Below the pieces are notes generated by a model, which saw nothing but the letters and a program-made list of their open reading frames with translations, did not search any database and had not been told where the DNA came from. Below are positions 17,666-26,749 of a DNA stretch of 64,000 nt, one piece after another (the first letter of the stretch is position 1; the number at the start of each line of letters is the position of its first letter). The stretch lies in the NCBI RefSeq assembly GCF_001182045.1, contig NZ_CVTY01000006.1, positions 124,001-188,000 on the forward strand. The letters are read 5' to 3'. The position numbers and the translations under genes are program-made. Source of the stretch: Dakarella massiliensis. GTDB lineage: Bacteria; Pseudomonadota; Gammaproteobacteria; Burkholderiales; Burkholderiaceae_F.

Positions 17666-18553
17666 TCAATGCCCCTTCTGAGCGACGATGAGGCCCACAA
17701 AAATCGTCACGATGCCGGCGATCGCGAGCGGCGGGAGCGTCTCGTGAAGGAACACCACGGAGAGAAGCACCGTGATCAGCGGCTGCGCGTAGAGGAAGAG
17801 AGAAGTCTTCGTGATGCCAAGCGACTCCACGGCACCGGTCCACGTCGCGTAGCAGAGCGCGGAAGCGAACACGCCAAGGAACGCGAGTCCCATGAAGACT
17901 CCCGGATCCGTGAGGGTTGAGAGTGAAATCTTCGACCCGAACCCGATATCAAAGGGCAGCATGATGAGAACGCCGAAGAAGAACGTCCAGGCGGTCATCG
18001 GAATGATCTTGTAGCCGCGTTCCGAAAGCTTCCGGCTCACCACGCAGTAGAGCGGCCACGCGAAACACGCGAGAAAAGCGAGCAGGTCGCCAAGCGGACT
18101 CACGGCTCCGATCTTATCGGTCGCGAGCGTGAGGCAGGCGGATCCCGCGACCGCGATCGCGGAACCAATAAAGAACTGCCGCTTCAGCGGCACGTCCCGG
18201 AAGAAGAACCACATCACGAGCACATTCGTGATCGGGATCAGGGACACAATGACCCCGACGTTCGCGGCCTGCGTGAAGTAAAGCGCGCAGTTTTCAAGCG
18301 TGAAGTAGGCGGCGACACCCGTCGCGCCGGACGCGATGAAAAGCTTCAGGTCGGATCGCTCCTGAATCATCATCGACTGTCCGGTTGCCTTCGCGACCGC
18401 CGCGAGAATCAGAAAACCGATCGTAAAACGGGTGACGAGAACATCAATCGCCGTGAGTTCTGACATCACGCCTTTTGTGACGACATAGGTCGCGCCCCAG
18501 ACCGTGATTGTCGTAAGCGCCATCAGGACGCCGCGTAAAGTCTTTGATTGCAT
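17666..18553 (-). CDS. EamA-family (DMT) transporter
   Basis: A 295-residue inner-membrane protein with ten predicted helices in two EamA repeats (TVWGATYVVTKGVMSELTAI at the start, SLFLYAQPLITVLLSVVFL near residue 248). Members export amino acids or other metabolites; substrate is not predictable here. It is divergent from the second EamA gene, whose start lies 156 bases away, so the two may share a control region. They are only distantly similar to each other. Confidence 0.88.
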   Translation of the reverse strand: MQSKTLRGVLMALTTITVWGATYVVTKGVMSELTAIDVLVTRFTIGFLILAAVAKATGQSMMIQERSDLKLFIASGATGVAAYFTLENCALYFTQAANVGVIVSLIPITNVLVMWFFFRDVPLKRQFFIGSAIAVAGSACLTLATDKIGAVSPLGDLLAFLACFAWPLYCVVSRKLSERGYKIIPMTAWTFFFGVLIMLPFDIGFGSKISLSTLTDPGVFMGLAFLGVFASALCYATWTGAVESLGITKTSLFLYAQPLITVLLSVVFLHETLPPLAIAGIVTIFVGLIVAQKGH

Positions 18554-18709
18554 GTCAGTTATTAATTTTCGTTAAGCCAGCCATTATCGCAGATATTGCT
18601 CAGGCGCTTCAGATGGCATCCCCTCTCGGATCCCGCCCTCTGTCCCGTCCCCGCATTCAGAGGACTACACTTCAGCGTCTTTCTGTTTTTCACCTGTTTC
18701 TTTAGAGCC

Positions 18710-19648
18710 ATGCCGTCCACACCTGCCGTCCGCCGTCCGATTGATCTGCGCGCGTTTCTGATCTGCGTCGCGCTGAGTTTCACCTGGGGCCTGCAGCAGG
18801 TCGCGATCAAGGCGGCCGCCCCGGATATCAGCCCGATGCTGCAGGTGGGGATCCGCTCTGGCGTTTCCGCCCTCCTTCTCCTCCTCACGAACCGCTTTTG
18901 GCTTCACGAAAAATGGGGGCATGAGGTGAAGCTCCGGGACGCGATTCTTGTGGGTCTCGGGTTTGTCGGCGAATTCTTCTTTGTGTCCGAAGGCCTCCGC
19001 TTCACGACAGCCGCCCACATGTCGGTGCTCCTCTACACGTCACCCTTCTTCGCCGCAATCGGACTCTCGATCAAGCTCCCGGAAGAACGGCTCTCGGTGA
19101 TTCAGTGGGCGGGACTCTTAACCGCTTTCCTCGGAATCGCGGTGGCGTTCCTCGTTCCCGCGCTTCTCTCGAAAGAAACGCTTGAAGGGAGCGGCTGGAT
19201 TCTCGGAGATATCCTTGGGCTTGGCTCCGGACTCTCCTGGGGACTCACCACAATCATGCTTCGCACCACCACGATGAATGACGCGCCGCCCTCCCTCATG
19301 CTTTTCGCGCAGCTCTTCATGGCGTTTGTGATCCTCACGCCGCTCGCGTTTATCACGGGTCAGACGACGTTCCACAATTCGCTTGTCGGGTGGTCGAGCC
19401 TGCTATTCCAGGCGGTGATCGTCTCTTACGCGAGTTACCTCGTCTGGAACTTCCTCCTGAAGCAATACCTTGCCGCCCGCCTCGGAGTACTCGTCTTCAT
19501 GACTCCGATCTTCGGCGTCATCCTCTCGGTGCTGCTTCTCGGGGAATCGGTCGGGATGCCGTTTATCTTCGGATCGCTCCTCGTGCTCGCCGGTCTCCTT
19601 CTCATGCAGGCGAAGACGATTCTGCTCGTCAGGAAGCACGGATCCTGA
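18710..19648 (+). CDS. EamA-family (DMT) transporter
   Basis: The frame is open from 18596, but residues before the ATG at 18710 do not look like coding sequence, while from 18710 the protein begins MPSTPAVRRPIDLRAF and enters the first helix (ALSFTWGLQQVAIKAA), giving 312 residues. It has ten helices with two EamA repeats and ends in a short basic tail. Substrate is unknown. It is divergent from the EamA gene at 17666, and a terminator follows at 19752. Confidence 0.87.
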   Translation: MPSTPAVRRPIDLRAFLICVALSFTWGLQQVAIKAAAPDISPMLQVGIRSGVSALLLLLTNRFWLHEKWGHEVKLRDAILVGLGFVGEFFFVSEGLRFTTAAHMSVLLYTSPFFAAIGLSIKLPEERLSVIQWAGLLTAFLGIAVAFLVPALLSKETLEGSGWILGDILGLGSGLSWGLTTIMLRTTTMNDAPPSLMLFAQLFMAFVILTPLAFITGQTTFHNSLVGWSSLLFQAVIVSYASYLVWNFLLKQYLAARLGVLVFMTPIFGVILSVLLLGESVGMPFIFGSLLVLAGLLLMQAKTILLVRKHGS

Positions 19649-19751
19649 GTTCCGAGCCGCTGATCCTTGCGGAATTTGCAGTTTCCAGAAACGTAAAGCG
19701 TTTGTGCCTTTCTTTGAATGGCGAAACGCGGATTCTCACGGAAAATCGGTG

Positions 19752-19776
19752 AAGCCCCGGACTCCGGGGCTTTTTG
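19752..19776 (+). terminator. Rho-independent terminator
   Basis: Stem AGCCCCGG / CCGGGGCT, three-base loop and TTTTT, about 100 bases after the EamA stop. Confidence 0.87.
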
Positions 19777-19875
19777 ATGTCTGAAACTGATACAAAATCC
19801 ATGATCTCGGCCATTCAGCCGCGCCTACAATGTTCTTAAGAACATTCCTTCTCTGAGAGAAAGGAGCTGTGCACT

Positions 19876-20400
19876 ATGAGACGCAGAACATTTCTTCGGG
19901 CCGCGGCAGCGATTCCGGTCGCGCTGCTTTCCGGCTGCGCGGTGTATGACGACGGCTACTACGTGGGGGACGTCGGCTACGCGCCGGTACCGAACCCGCA
20001 TCCTCATCCTGTGCCGCCTCCGCCGCCCCCGCGTCCCCGTCCGGCACCGCCACCTCCGCCAAGACCCGCACCGCAGCCTCCGAGACCGGCTCCGCCGCCG
20101 CATTTCGCTGGGCCCGGTCCGAGACCGGGGTTCCGACCGGCACCTCCGCCCCCTGGGCCTCACCGCCCCGCGGATCCGCGGATGATGCATCGGACCGGCG
20201 GTCCGCGCCCGATCGGACCTGGAAGACCGGGACCGGGTTTACGGAATCCTCCCGGACGCCCCGGCGGTCCCGGAATGGGTCCCCGCCCGGGGCCTGGTCC
20301 TCGTCCGGGTCCCGCACCTCGCGTCCCGCGCCTCGGCCGGCACCGAACGGCCCTCATGGTCCCGGTGAACCGCCGCCTGGCTTCCCCCGCTAGGGGCTGA
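19876..20400 (+). CDS. Proline/glycine-rich lipoprotein, probable 3' frameshift
   Basis: The product as read is 174 residues. It begins RRRTFLRAAAAIPVALLSGC, a twin-arginine-like signal with a lipobox (LLSGC), so it is probably an exported lipoprotein. The mature part is low complexity: a Tyr/Asp-rich patch (YDDGYYVGDVGY), then PHPHPVPPPPPPRPRP and Gly-Pro-Arg repeats. After about base 20315 the read frame loses the pattern, whereas the -1 frame keeps it (RPAPRPAPNGPHGPG, PPPGFPR) and stops at TAG 20391, so one base is probably missing. AGGAG lies upstream of the ATG. Function is unknown; it is related to the 17275 gene. Confidence 0.7.
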   Translation: MRRRTFLRAAAAIPVALLSGCAVYDDGYYVGDVGYAPVPNPHPHPVPPPPPPRPRPAPPPPPRPAPQPPRPAPPPHFAGPGPRPGFRPAPPPPGPHRPADPRMMHRTGGPRPIGPGRPGPGLRNPPGRPGGPGMGPRPGPGPRPGPAPRVPRLGRHRTALMVPVNRRLASPARG

Positions 20401-20406
20401 AATGAA

Positions 20407-20446
20407 AAGGGCATCCTTCTATCAATAGAAGGATGCCTTTGTTTTT
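20407..20446 (+). terminator. Strong terminator after the lipoprotein gene
   Basis: Perfect 13-bp stem GGCATCCTTCTAT / ATAGAAGGATGCC with a two-base loop, A's before and T's after, so it can act in both directions. Confidence 0.92.
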
Positions 20447-20473
20447 TGAACTGTCCGAAATCCCGGGCAGAAC

Positions 20474-22090
20474 TCAGAAGCTGCTGCCGCGCCCCGTGAC
20501 AGGCGGGATCGACGCCCAGAACGCGCACTTATGTTCGTCGGCGAAGTACGCGGCAGGGCGCGTACCGGTTTTCTCGGGAGCGAGCACCATCACGGCGCCG
20601 TCTTCCTTATAGGGACCCCAGGCCGGGACGCCCTTCCCGTTCGGGTCTCCGGTCCGGATGAAGTTTCCCCAGTAGGTGCGGATCGTTTCGGCGAGCTGCT
20701 TCTGATCCGGCGTCATCTTTGCCGCGAGCGCGAGGAACCGACCGGTGTCGGGGAAGAGGTACGAGAGTTCAGAGCCGTGGCTCGCGCCCGTTTTGTAGCC
20801 CGGGTACCGGGGTCGAAGGAGCGTCGGCGCGTTCTCGTCCTCAAAGGCGTAGAACCAGGACGTAACATCAGACGCGGCCGCGGCGCGCGCAAGCGTCAGG
20901 CTCCCGCAGCCGCCCAAGCCCCGCATGCCGGAATCCGTCATGAAGTCCCCCATGATGTAAGGGACGCCGTAGGCCTCATCCTTCTCATACTTATCACCCG
21001 GGTACTCGACCTGAGCCTTGTACCAGTTGTCCCCAACGAGGCGCTTCACCCAGACCTTATAGGCGTCCTCACTCCACCCGGTGAAAACCGACGCGGCGTC
21101 CCGCGCCTCGTTTTTATTCGATCCCGAGAGGAGCGGCACGCGGTTCCAGTCACCCTTCTTGATTTGCTCAATCCCCGGAACGTCTGAAACTGGCGCCCAG
21201 AGGCCGGATGAGGCGCTCGCCTCAGCGATTTTTTCAGCCGGCACTTTCCTCAGGCAATTTCCGACGCCGCTCTCAAAGTCGCAGCCCGCCCGCTTGATAA
21301 AGAATTCGCTCCGGCGCTTCGCCTTCGCGGGGCGCTCAGAGTCAAAGGCGCAGGTGTCCGACTGAATCACCGCCTGATGGAAGAGCCCCTTCGCTTTCGG
21401 ATCCACGAGCATCCGGCAGACATCGGTGCCGCCGGACGACTCCCCCATGAGGGTCACGCGGTCCGGATCTCCGCCGTACCCCGCGATCGTCTTTTTCACC
21501 CAGCGAAGGGCTTCCTCGATATCCGTCATCGCGGAGTTCCCCGAGGCGTCCCCAAATTCAGGAAGTGAGAGGAACCCGAGCGCCCCAAGCCGATACTGAA
21601 CCGCGGCCACAAGTACGCCGGACTCGGCAGCTAGCCGCGACGGATCCTGCGCTGAGGCGCTTCCCGTGATATTCGCGCCGCCATGGAGATACACGGCAAC
21701 CGGGAGCTTTGCGCCGGGCTTTGTCCCCGCCGGCCGGTAGATATCGGCGTAGAGGCAGTCTTCCGACCCCCCTTCTGGCTGCAGGCACGGCGCCGCGTGC
21801 CACTCGGCGTTCCGGACACCGGTCCAGTTTTTAGCGGGTGCCGCGGGTTTCCATCTGAGGTCTCCGACCGGGGGCTCCGCGTAGGGGATTCCGAGAAACG
21901 CATCCGCCGCAAGGTCGCTTCCGGGGAGTGTCCGCGTGATACCGGTCACCTTTCCCTGGACCGTGTCCGCGGTCGGTGCGGAGGGGGAAGCGGCAGAGGC
22001 TGAAGTCACTGAGGGAGCAGCGCCGGATATTCCGGACGCGAGGCCGAGCATCCCGGCTGCCACCCAACTGAACCACGTTTTCCGCGTCAT
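20474..22090 (-). CDS. Secreted type-B carboxylesterase
   Basis: An alpha/beta-hydrolase of the carboxylesterase/lipase type-B family (538 residues). The start at 22090 is chosen because AGGAGGA lies 9 bases before it and the protein then opens with a signal peptide (MTRKTWFSWVAAGMLGLASG). The catalytic triad is visible: Ser in GESSGG near residue 229, the acid in the middle region, and His in GASHGSELSYLF. The oxyanion motif YLHGGANITG and the family marker SEDCLY are present. It would hydrolyse esters outside the cytoplasm; substrate is unknown. It is monocistronic. Confidence 0.9.
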   Translation of the reverse strand: MTRKTWFSWVAAGMLGLASGISGAAPSVTSASAASPSAPTADTVQGKVTGITRTLPGSDLAADAFLGIPYAEPPVGDLRWKPAAPAKNWTGVRNAEWHAAPCLQPEGGSEDCLYADIYRPAGTKPGAKLPVAVYLHGGANITGSASAQDPSRLAAESGVLVAAVQYRLGALGFLSLPEFGDASGNSAMTDIEEALRWVKKTIAGYGGDPDRVTLMGESSGGTDVCRMLVDPKAKGLFHQAVIQSDTCAFDSERPAKAKRRSEFFIKRAGCDFESGVGNCLRKVPAEKIAEASASSGLWAPVSDVPGIEQIKKGDWNRVPLLSGSNKNEARDAASVFTGWSEDAYKVWVKRLVGDNWYKAQVEYPGDKYEKDEAYGVPYIMGDFMTDSGMRGLGGCGSLTLARAAAASDVTSWFYAFEDENAPTLLRPRYPGYKTGASHGSELSYLFPDTGRFLALAAKMTPDQKQLAETIRTYWGNFIRTGDPNGKGVPAWGPYKEDGAVMVLAPEKTGTRPAAYFADEHKCAFWASIPPVTGRGSSF

Positions 22091-22216
22091 GCTTATCTTC
22101 CTCCTCGTGAAACACAAAAAAACCGGCTGGAAGCCGCCCCCTTATATTAAAAGAGAAGACGGACTGCCAACCGGACACTGGAGTCTGACTGAAAGTTTTG
22201 ATGTTTTGAAGTCGGG

Positions 22217-22630
22217 CTACGGAAGCTTCGCGTAGTCGTCGTCTGACACCGGCTCACACCACTCGGTGCTCGTCTTGGTGCCAGGTACGCCGATCCCGAT
22301 ATGCTGGAACCAGCTATCCTTTGCCGCGCCGTGCCAGTGCTTCACGTTCGCGGGGATGTTGACGACATCGCCGGGATGCAGTTCCCGCGCCGGCTTCCCC
22401 CACTCCTGATACCACCCGCGGCCCGCGGTGACGAGAAGCATCTGTCCGCCCCCGGTTTCCGCGTGATGGATATGCCAGTGGTTGCGGCACCCCGGGGTAA
22501 AGGTGATGTTGCTCACCTTCACTTGTTCACTCGAGAGCGCCTTCCGATAGCTCTTTCCCGTGAAGTACTGCCCAAACGGGTTTTCTTCCCCCATAGGGAA
22601 GACACTCAGTTCTTTCACTTCGCCTGCCAT
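22217..22630 (-). CDS. Cupin-domain protein
   Basis: A 137-residue single-domain cupin. Metal-binding residues are visible in CRNHWHIHHAETGGGQ (His-x-His pattern plus Gln) and in VNIPANVKHWHGA. This small type (opening near ENPFGQYFTGKSY) often lies beside oxidoreductases or carboxymuconolactone-decarboxylase-like proteins, and its reaction is not known. AGGAG lies upstream. It is a tandem paralogue of the cupin gene at 22731-23141 and lies downstream of it on the same strand. Confidence 0.88.
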   Translation of the reverse strand: MAGEVKELSVFPMGEENPFGQYFTGKSYRKALSSEQVKVSNITFTPGCRNHWHIHHAETGGGQMLLVTAGRGWYQEWGKPARELHPGDVVNIPANVKHWHGAAKDSWFQHIGIGVPGTKTSTEWCEPVSDDDYAKLP

Positions 22631-22690
22631 TTTTCACCGCTCCTCATATAGGTTTTCTTTAATGCGCTGAATGGCGTTTCTCGCGAAAGA

Positions 22691-22710
22691 GGGCGGAATC
22701 GCTTCCGCCC
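22691..22710 (-). terminator. Hairpin between the two cupin genes
   Basis: Perfect inverted repeat GGGCGGAA-(4)-TTCCGCCC after the upstream cupin gene. On the minus strand it is followed only by TCTTTCGC, so termination may be partial. Confidence 0.55.
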
Positions 22711-22730
22711 CCCTCCTCCTCTGTTCTTTT

Positions 22731-23141
22731 TTACTTCAGGGCGTCGTAATCGGCGTCCGACACCGGTTCGCACCACTCGGTCTTCGCGCCTTCACCCGGC
22801 ACCTCAATCGCGAGATGCTGGAACCAGGCGTCTTTCGCGGCACCGTGCTAGTGCTTCACGTTTGCCGGAATATTCACGACGTCACCCGGCTTCAGAGCCT
22901 GAGCGGGCTTACCCCACTCCTGATACCAGCCGCGGCCCGCGGTCACGAGCAGAATCTGACCGCCGCCCTGCGTCGCGTGGTGGATATGCCAGTGGTTGCG
23001 GCACCCGGGCTCAAACGTGACGTTTCCGACCGGAACCTGTTCAGTCGAAAGCATCTTGAGGTAGCTGATCCCCGTAAAGAACTTGTTATAGGGATTCACG
23101 TCGCCCGAATCGAACACACTCATATCTTTCTGATCTGCCAT
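22731..23141 (-). pseudogene. Cupin-domain protein interrupted by in-frame TAG
   Basis: A tandem paralogue of the 22217 cupin, 136 codons long. The frame stops at TAG (22850-22848) right after NIPANVKH, exactly where the paralogue has Trp (TGG). Beyond the TAG the same frame continues with HGAAKDAWFQHL and TEWCEPVSD to a TAA at 22731, matching the paralogue throughout. The change is one base (TGG to TAG). The product would lack the last 38 residues, including part of the second cupin motif. It is a fresh nonsense mutation or a base-call error. Confidence 0.8.
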
Positions 23142-23704
23142 CTGCTTTTCTCCAAAAAGTGGACGGGAACCGGCTAAGGGGTCCTGAAAGCATCCGTTTT
23201 TATCTGCACTCAGAGCGCCGCTTCCCGCACTTATGAATTATCAGTCGGGCGGGCTCCCCGATTTGCCATTTTTTCTCAATTGATTGTCAGTTCCTGTCCC
23301 CGAATCCGTATTTCATTTTTTGCAATCAATTCAATATGTGATACCGAAATCTGTCTCCCCCGACTCCGGATTTTGGAGGAGAATGCGGGGCTCTTTTTCC
23401 GCTTCGCTGTGGATAAGCGGAATTTCCGATATGCCATATCTGGTCCGGAGACTTTCCAGCTCCGGCTATTTAGTTTTCGGCGCCAGCAAACTGACCCCGG
23501 CTGATCAAAAACTCATCAGCGAAATGTGAAAAAAAAGCGCTGCTTTTCGCCCCGCTGTGAACAAGATTTGAAAGCGCCTGAATCAAAATAGGAAAATTTC
23601 CACACCGGGCTTTCTGGTTGAAAAAAGTACCAGATTATGTATCATTAACGAGTTCCATCAACAAGATTTAGTTGGCTCTTTGAACAGATGCCAGGAGACG
23701 CAGA
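23142..23704. promoter_or_regulatory. Control region upstream of nrdD with DnaA-box-like sites
   Basis: About 560 AT-rich bases between the divergent cupin and nrdD genes. It holds TGTGGATAA at 23408-23416, a perfect DnaA box on the minus strand, and a similar TGTGAACAA at 23556-23564. DnaA controls some ribonucleotide reductase genes in other bacteria, so a role is possible. I see no clear NrdR box pair or FNR site. No gene is present. Confidence 0.35.
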
Positions 23705-25879
23705 GTGAAGATCATTAAGCGAAACGGGTCGGAAGAAGAATTCGACCGCCAGAAAATCAAAAACGCAATCGCTAAAGCCAATATCTCCGATGACGGCAAA
23801 GCCGAGCTGACCGATCGTCAGATCGATTACATTTCGCTCGTCATTGAAGACCACTGCAAAGAACTGGGTCACGCTCTCTCCGTTGAGGAGATTCAGGAGC
23901 TCGTTGAAACCCACATCATTCTGCAGGGCGCTCCTGAGACCGCAAAGCGCTATATCCGTTACCGTTTTACCCGGAATCTCGTCCGTGAGTCGAACACGAC
24001 GGATAACAAAATCCTCTCACTGATCGAACGTAACAACGAAGAAGCGAAGCAGGAAAATTCGAACAAAAACCCGGTGATCAACAGCACGCAGCGCGACTAT
24101 ATGGCCGGTGAAGTGTCCCGCGACCTGTCGGCGCGCATCCTGCTCCCGAAGGACATCGTGAAGGCGCATCAGGAAGGCCTGATTCACTTCCACGACTCCG
24201 ACTACTACGCGCAGCACATGCATAACTGCGACCTCGTGAACCTCGAGGATATGCTGCAGAACGGCACCGTGATCACGGGCACCCTGATTGAGAAGCCGCA
24301 CAGCTTCGCGACCGCCTGCAACATCGCGACGCAGATCGTCGCCCAGGTCGCGTCGAACCAGTACGGCGGCCAGTCGATCAGCCTCGCGCACCTCGCCCCG
24401 TTTGTGCAGACGTCTCGCGTGAAGATCCGCAAGATCGTAAAGACCGAAATGGAGTCGATCGGCTTTGAGCCGACGCAGGAACAGCTCGATAAGATCGTTG
24501 AGGACCGGCTGCGTGACGAAATCCGCCGCGGCGTCCAGACGATTCAGTATCAGGTGGTGACGCTCCTCACGACGAACGGCCAGGCGCCGTTTGTGACGGT
24601 CTTCATGTACCTCAGCGAAGCGAAGAACGAGCAGGAACGCCACGATCTCGCGATGATTATCGAGGAGACGCTGCGTCAGCGTATCCAGGGCGTGAAGAAC
24701 GAGAAGGGTGTGTGGGTGACCCCCGCCTTCCCGAAGCTGATCTACGTGCTCGAAGAGCAGAACATTCACGAGGATTCGCCCTACTGGTACCTCACGAAGC
24801 TCGCCGCTGAATGCACCGCGAAGCGCATGGTGCCGGACTACATCAGCGAAAAGATCATGCTGAAGCTGAAGAAGGATAAGAACGGCGAAGGCCACTGCTA
24901 CACCTGCATGGGCTGCCGCTCCTTCCTCACCCCGTACGTGAATGATCAGGGGAAGCCGCAGTACTACGGCCGCTTTAACCAGGGCGTCGTGACGATCAAC
25001 CTGCCGGATGTGGCGCTGTCGTCTGGCGGTGACATGGAGAAGTTCTGGAAGATCTTTGATGAGCGTCTGCAGCTCTGCTACCGCGCTCTGATGTGCCGCC
25101 ACGAGCGTCTGCTCGGGACGCCGTCCGACGTCGCCCCGATCCTCTGGCAGTACGGCGCGCTCGCCCGTCTGCAGAAGGGTGAGAAGATCGATAAGCTGCT
25201 CTTCGGCGGCTACTCCACGATTTCGCTTGGCTACGCCGGCCTCTACGAATGCGTGAAGTACATGACCGGGAAGAGCCACACGGATCCGGAAGCGAAGCCC
25301 TTCGCGCTGCACGTCATGCAGCACATGAATGACAAGTGCGCCGAGTGGAAGGCAAAGACGAACATCGACTTCTCGCTCTACGGCACGCCGCTTGAAAGCA
25401 CGACGTACAAGTTCGCCCGCGCCCTGCAGCGCCGCTTCGGCGTGATCCCCGGGATCACCGACAAGGGCTACATCACGAACAGCTACCACGTGCATGTGTC
25501 TGAGAAGATCGACGCCTTCACGAAGCTGAAGTTCGAGTCTGATTTCCAGCGCCTCTCTCCGGGCGGCGCGATCAGCTACATCGAAGTGCCGAACATGCAG
25601 AACAACATTCCGGCCGTGCTTGACGTGATGAAGTACATTTACGACAACATCATGTACGCGGAGCTCAACACGAAGAGCGACTACTGCCAGGTCTGCGGCT
25701 ACAACGGCGAAATCAAGATCGTCGAGGATGACGGCAAGCTCGTCTGGGAATGCCCGAGCTGCGGCAACCGCGACCAGTCGAAGATGAACGTCGCCCGCCG
25801 TACCTGCGGCTACATCGGCACGCAGTTCTGGAACCAGGGCCGCACGGAAGAAATCCGTGACCGTGTTCTGCACCTCTGA
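23705..25879 (+). CDS. nrdD: Anaerobic (class III) ribonucleoside-triphosphate reductase
   Basis: This 724-residue glycyl-radical enzyme makes deoxyribonucleotides without oxygen, using formate as reductant in the classic type. It has an N-terminal ATP-cone (MKIIKRNGSEEEFDRQKI), the catalytic barrel, a C-terminal Zn site (CQVCGYNG and CPSCGN), and the glycyl-radical loop RRTCGYIGTQFW, where the Gly is near residue 703. The start is GTG with AGGAG 7 bases upstream. It is followed 14 bases on by its activase gene nrdG. Confidence 0.96.
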   Translation: MKIIKRNGSEEEFDRQKIKNAIAKANISDDGKAELTDRQIDYISLVIEDHCKELGHALSVEEIQELVETHIILQGAPETAKRYIRYRFTRNLVRESNTTDNKILSLIERNNEEAKQENSNKNPVINSTQRDYMAGEVSRDLSARILLPKDIVKAHQEGLIHFHDSDYYAQHMHNCDLVNLEDMLQNGTVITGTLIEKPHSFATACNIATQIVAQVASNQYGGQSISLAHLAPFVQTSRVKIRKIVKTEMESIGFEPTQEQLDKIVEDRLRDEIRRGVQTIQYQVVTLLTTNGQAPFVTVFMYLSEAKNEQERHDLAMIIEETLRQRIQGVKNEKGVWVTPAFPKLIYVLEEQNIHEDSPYWYLTKLAAECTAKRMVPDYISEKIMLKLKKDKNGEGHCYTCMGCRSFLTPYVNDQGKPQYYGRFNQGVVTINLPDVALSSGGDMEKFWKIFDERLQLCYRALMCRHERLLGTPSDVAPILWQYGALARLQKGEKIDKLLFGGYSTISLGYAGLYECVKYMTGKSHTDPEAKPFALHVMQHMNDKCAEWKAKTNIDFSLYGTPLESTTYKFARALQRRFGVIPGITDKGYITNSYHVHVSEKIDAFTKLKFESDFQRLSPGGAISYIEVPNMQNNIPAVLDVMKYIYDNIMYAELNTKSDYCQVCGYNGEIKIVEDDGKLVWECPSCGNRDQSKMNVARRTCGYIGTQFWNQGRTEEIRDRVLHL

Positions 25880-25893
25880 GCCATAAGGACGCC

Positions 25894-26421
25894 ATGCACT
25901 ACGGGAATATCAAAGACTGCGACATCGCAAACGGTCTTGGCGTCCGGGTGTCTCTTTTCGTCAGCGGCTGCACGCACCACTGCAAGGGGTGCTTCCAGCC
26001 GCAGACGTGGAACTTCAAGTACGGTGACGTCTACACTCAGGAAACTGAGGATCAGATCGTCAAAATGCTGGAACCCTCTTACATCAACGGACTCTCCCTC
26101 CTTGGGGGCGAGCCGATGGAACCGGAGAACCAGCGGAAACTCGTGAAGCTCTGCCGCCGGGTGAAGAAGCTCTACCCGGAAAAGAACATCTGGTGCTACA
26201 CGGGGTACACCTATGAAACGGATCTCCTCGCCCCCAGCCGCGCGCGCTGCGAAGTGACGGACGAGCTCCTTTCCTATATCGATGTGCTGGTGGACGGTGA
26301 ATTCGTGGAAGCGAAGAAGAACATCGTGATCGCCTTCCGCGGTTCCACGAACCAGCGCCTGATTGATATGAATAAGACCCGGGAAACGGGTCACGCGGAG
26401 ATCCTTCCGGGTCTGCCGTGA
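25894..26421 (+). CDS. nrdG: Anaerobic ribonucleotide reductase activating protein (radical SAM)
   Basis: This 175-residue radical-SAM enzyme installs the glycyl radical on NrdD. The [4Fe-4S]/SAM motif CTHHCKGC lies near residue 27, with the SAM-binding SLLGGEPM near 69, and the length is normal. AAGGA lies before the ATG, and it sits 14 bases after nrdD, certainly in one operon. Two tandem terminators follow. Confidence 0.96.
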   Translation: MHYGNIKDCDIANGLGVRVSLFVSGCTHHCKGCFQPQTWNFKYGDVYTQETEDQIVKMLEPSYINGLSLLGGEPMEPENQRKLVKLCRRVKKLYPEKNIWCYTGYTYETDLLAPSRARCEVTDELLSYIDVLVDGEFVEAKKNIVIAFRGSTNQRLIDMNKTRETGHAEILPGLP

Positions 26422-26481
26422 AAAACAAAAAGACTGACACACAGAGAAAGTCAAAATAAATTCCAGGAAACTGGATTTATC

Positions 26482-26517
26482 AGCGCCGATACCCGCGAAG
26501 TGCCGGCGCTTTTTTTT
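26482..26517 (+). terminator. First of two tandem terminators after nrdDG
   Basis: Stem AGCGCCG / CGGCGCT and eight T's. Confidence 0.85.
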
Positions 26518-26533
26518 GCCTGTTGCCTGAGGA

Positions 26534-26567
26534 ACCGGAGCTTCTCTTTCACAGGCTCCGGTTTTTT
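26534..26567 (+). terminator. Second tandem terminator after nrdDG
   Basis: Stem ACCGGAGC / GCTCCGGT and a T-run, starting only 17 bases after the first terminator. Confidence 0.85.
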
Positions 26568-26749
26568 GCTGCCGCGTTCTTCGGGAACCGCGGCTCCTCC
26601 CTCCGCTTTCTTCTCCGGTCTCCTCATCTGAAGGTAATATTGAAAACTATGCTCTGGCTTTTCACTTTCAAAGAGGCACGGCTCCTGGCCCCCCGCTCAG
26701 GGCGCCTCATCAGTCCAACGCATATAACCGATAAAAAGGATCCAGCATC

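Noticed and set aside
24017..25873. 618-residue minus-strand open frame opposite nrdD
   Set aside because: Codon-bias shadow of nrdD; Arg/Val/Ala-rich and without domains.
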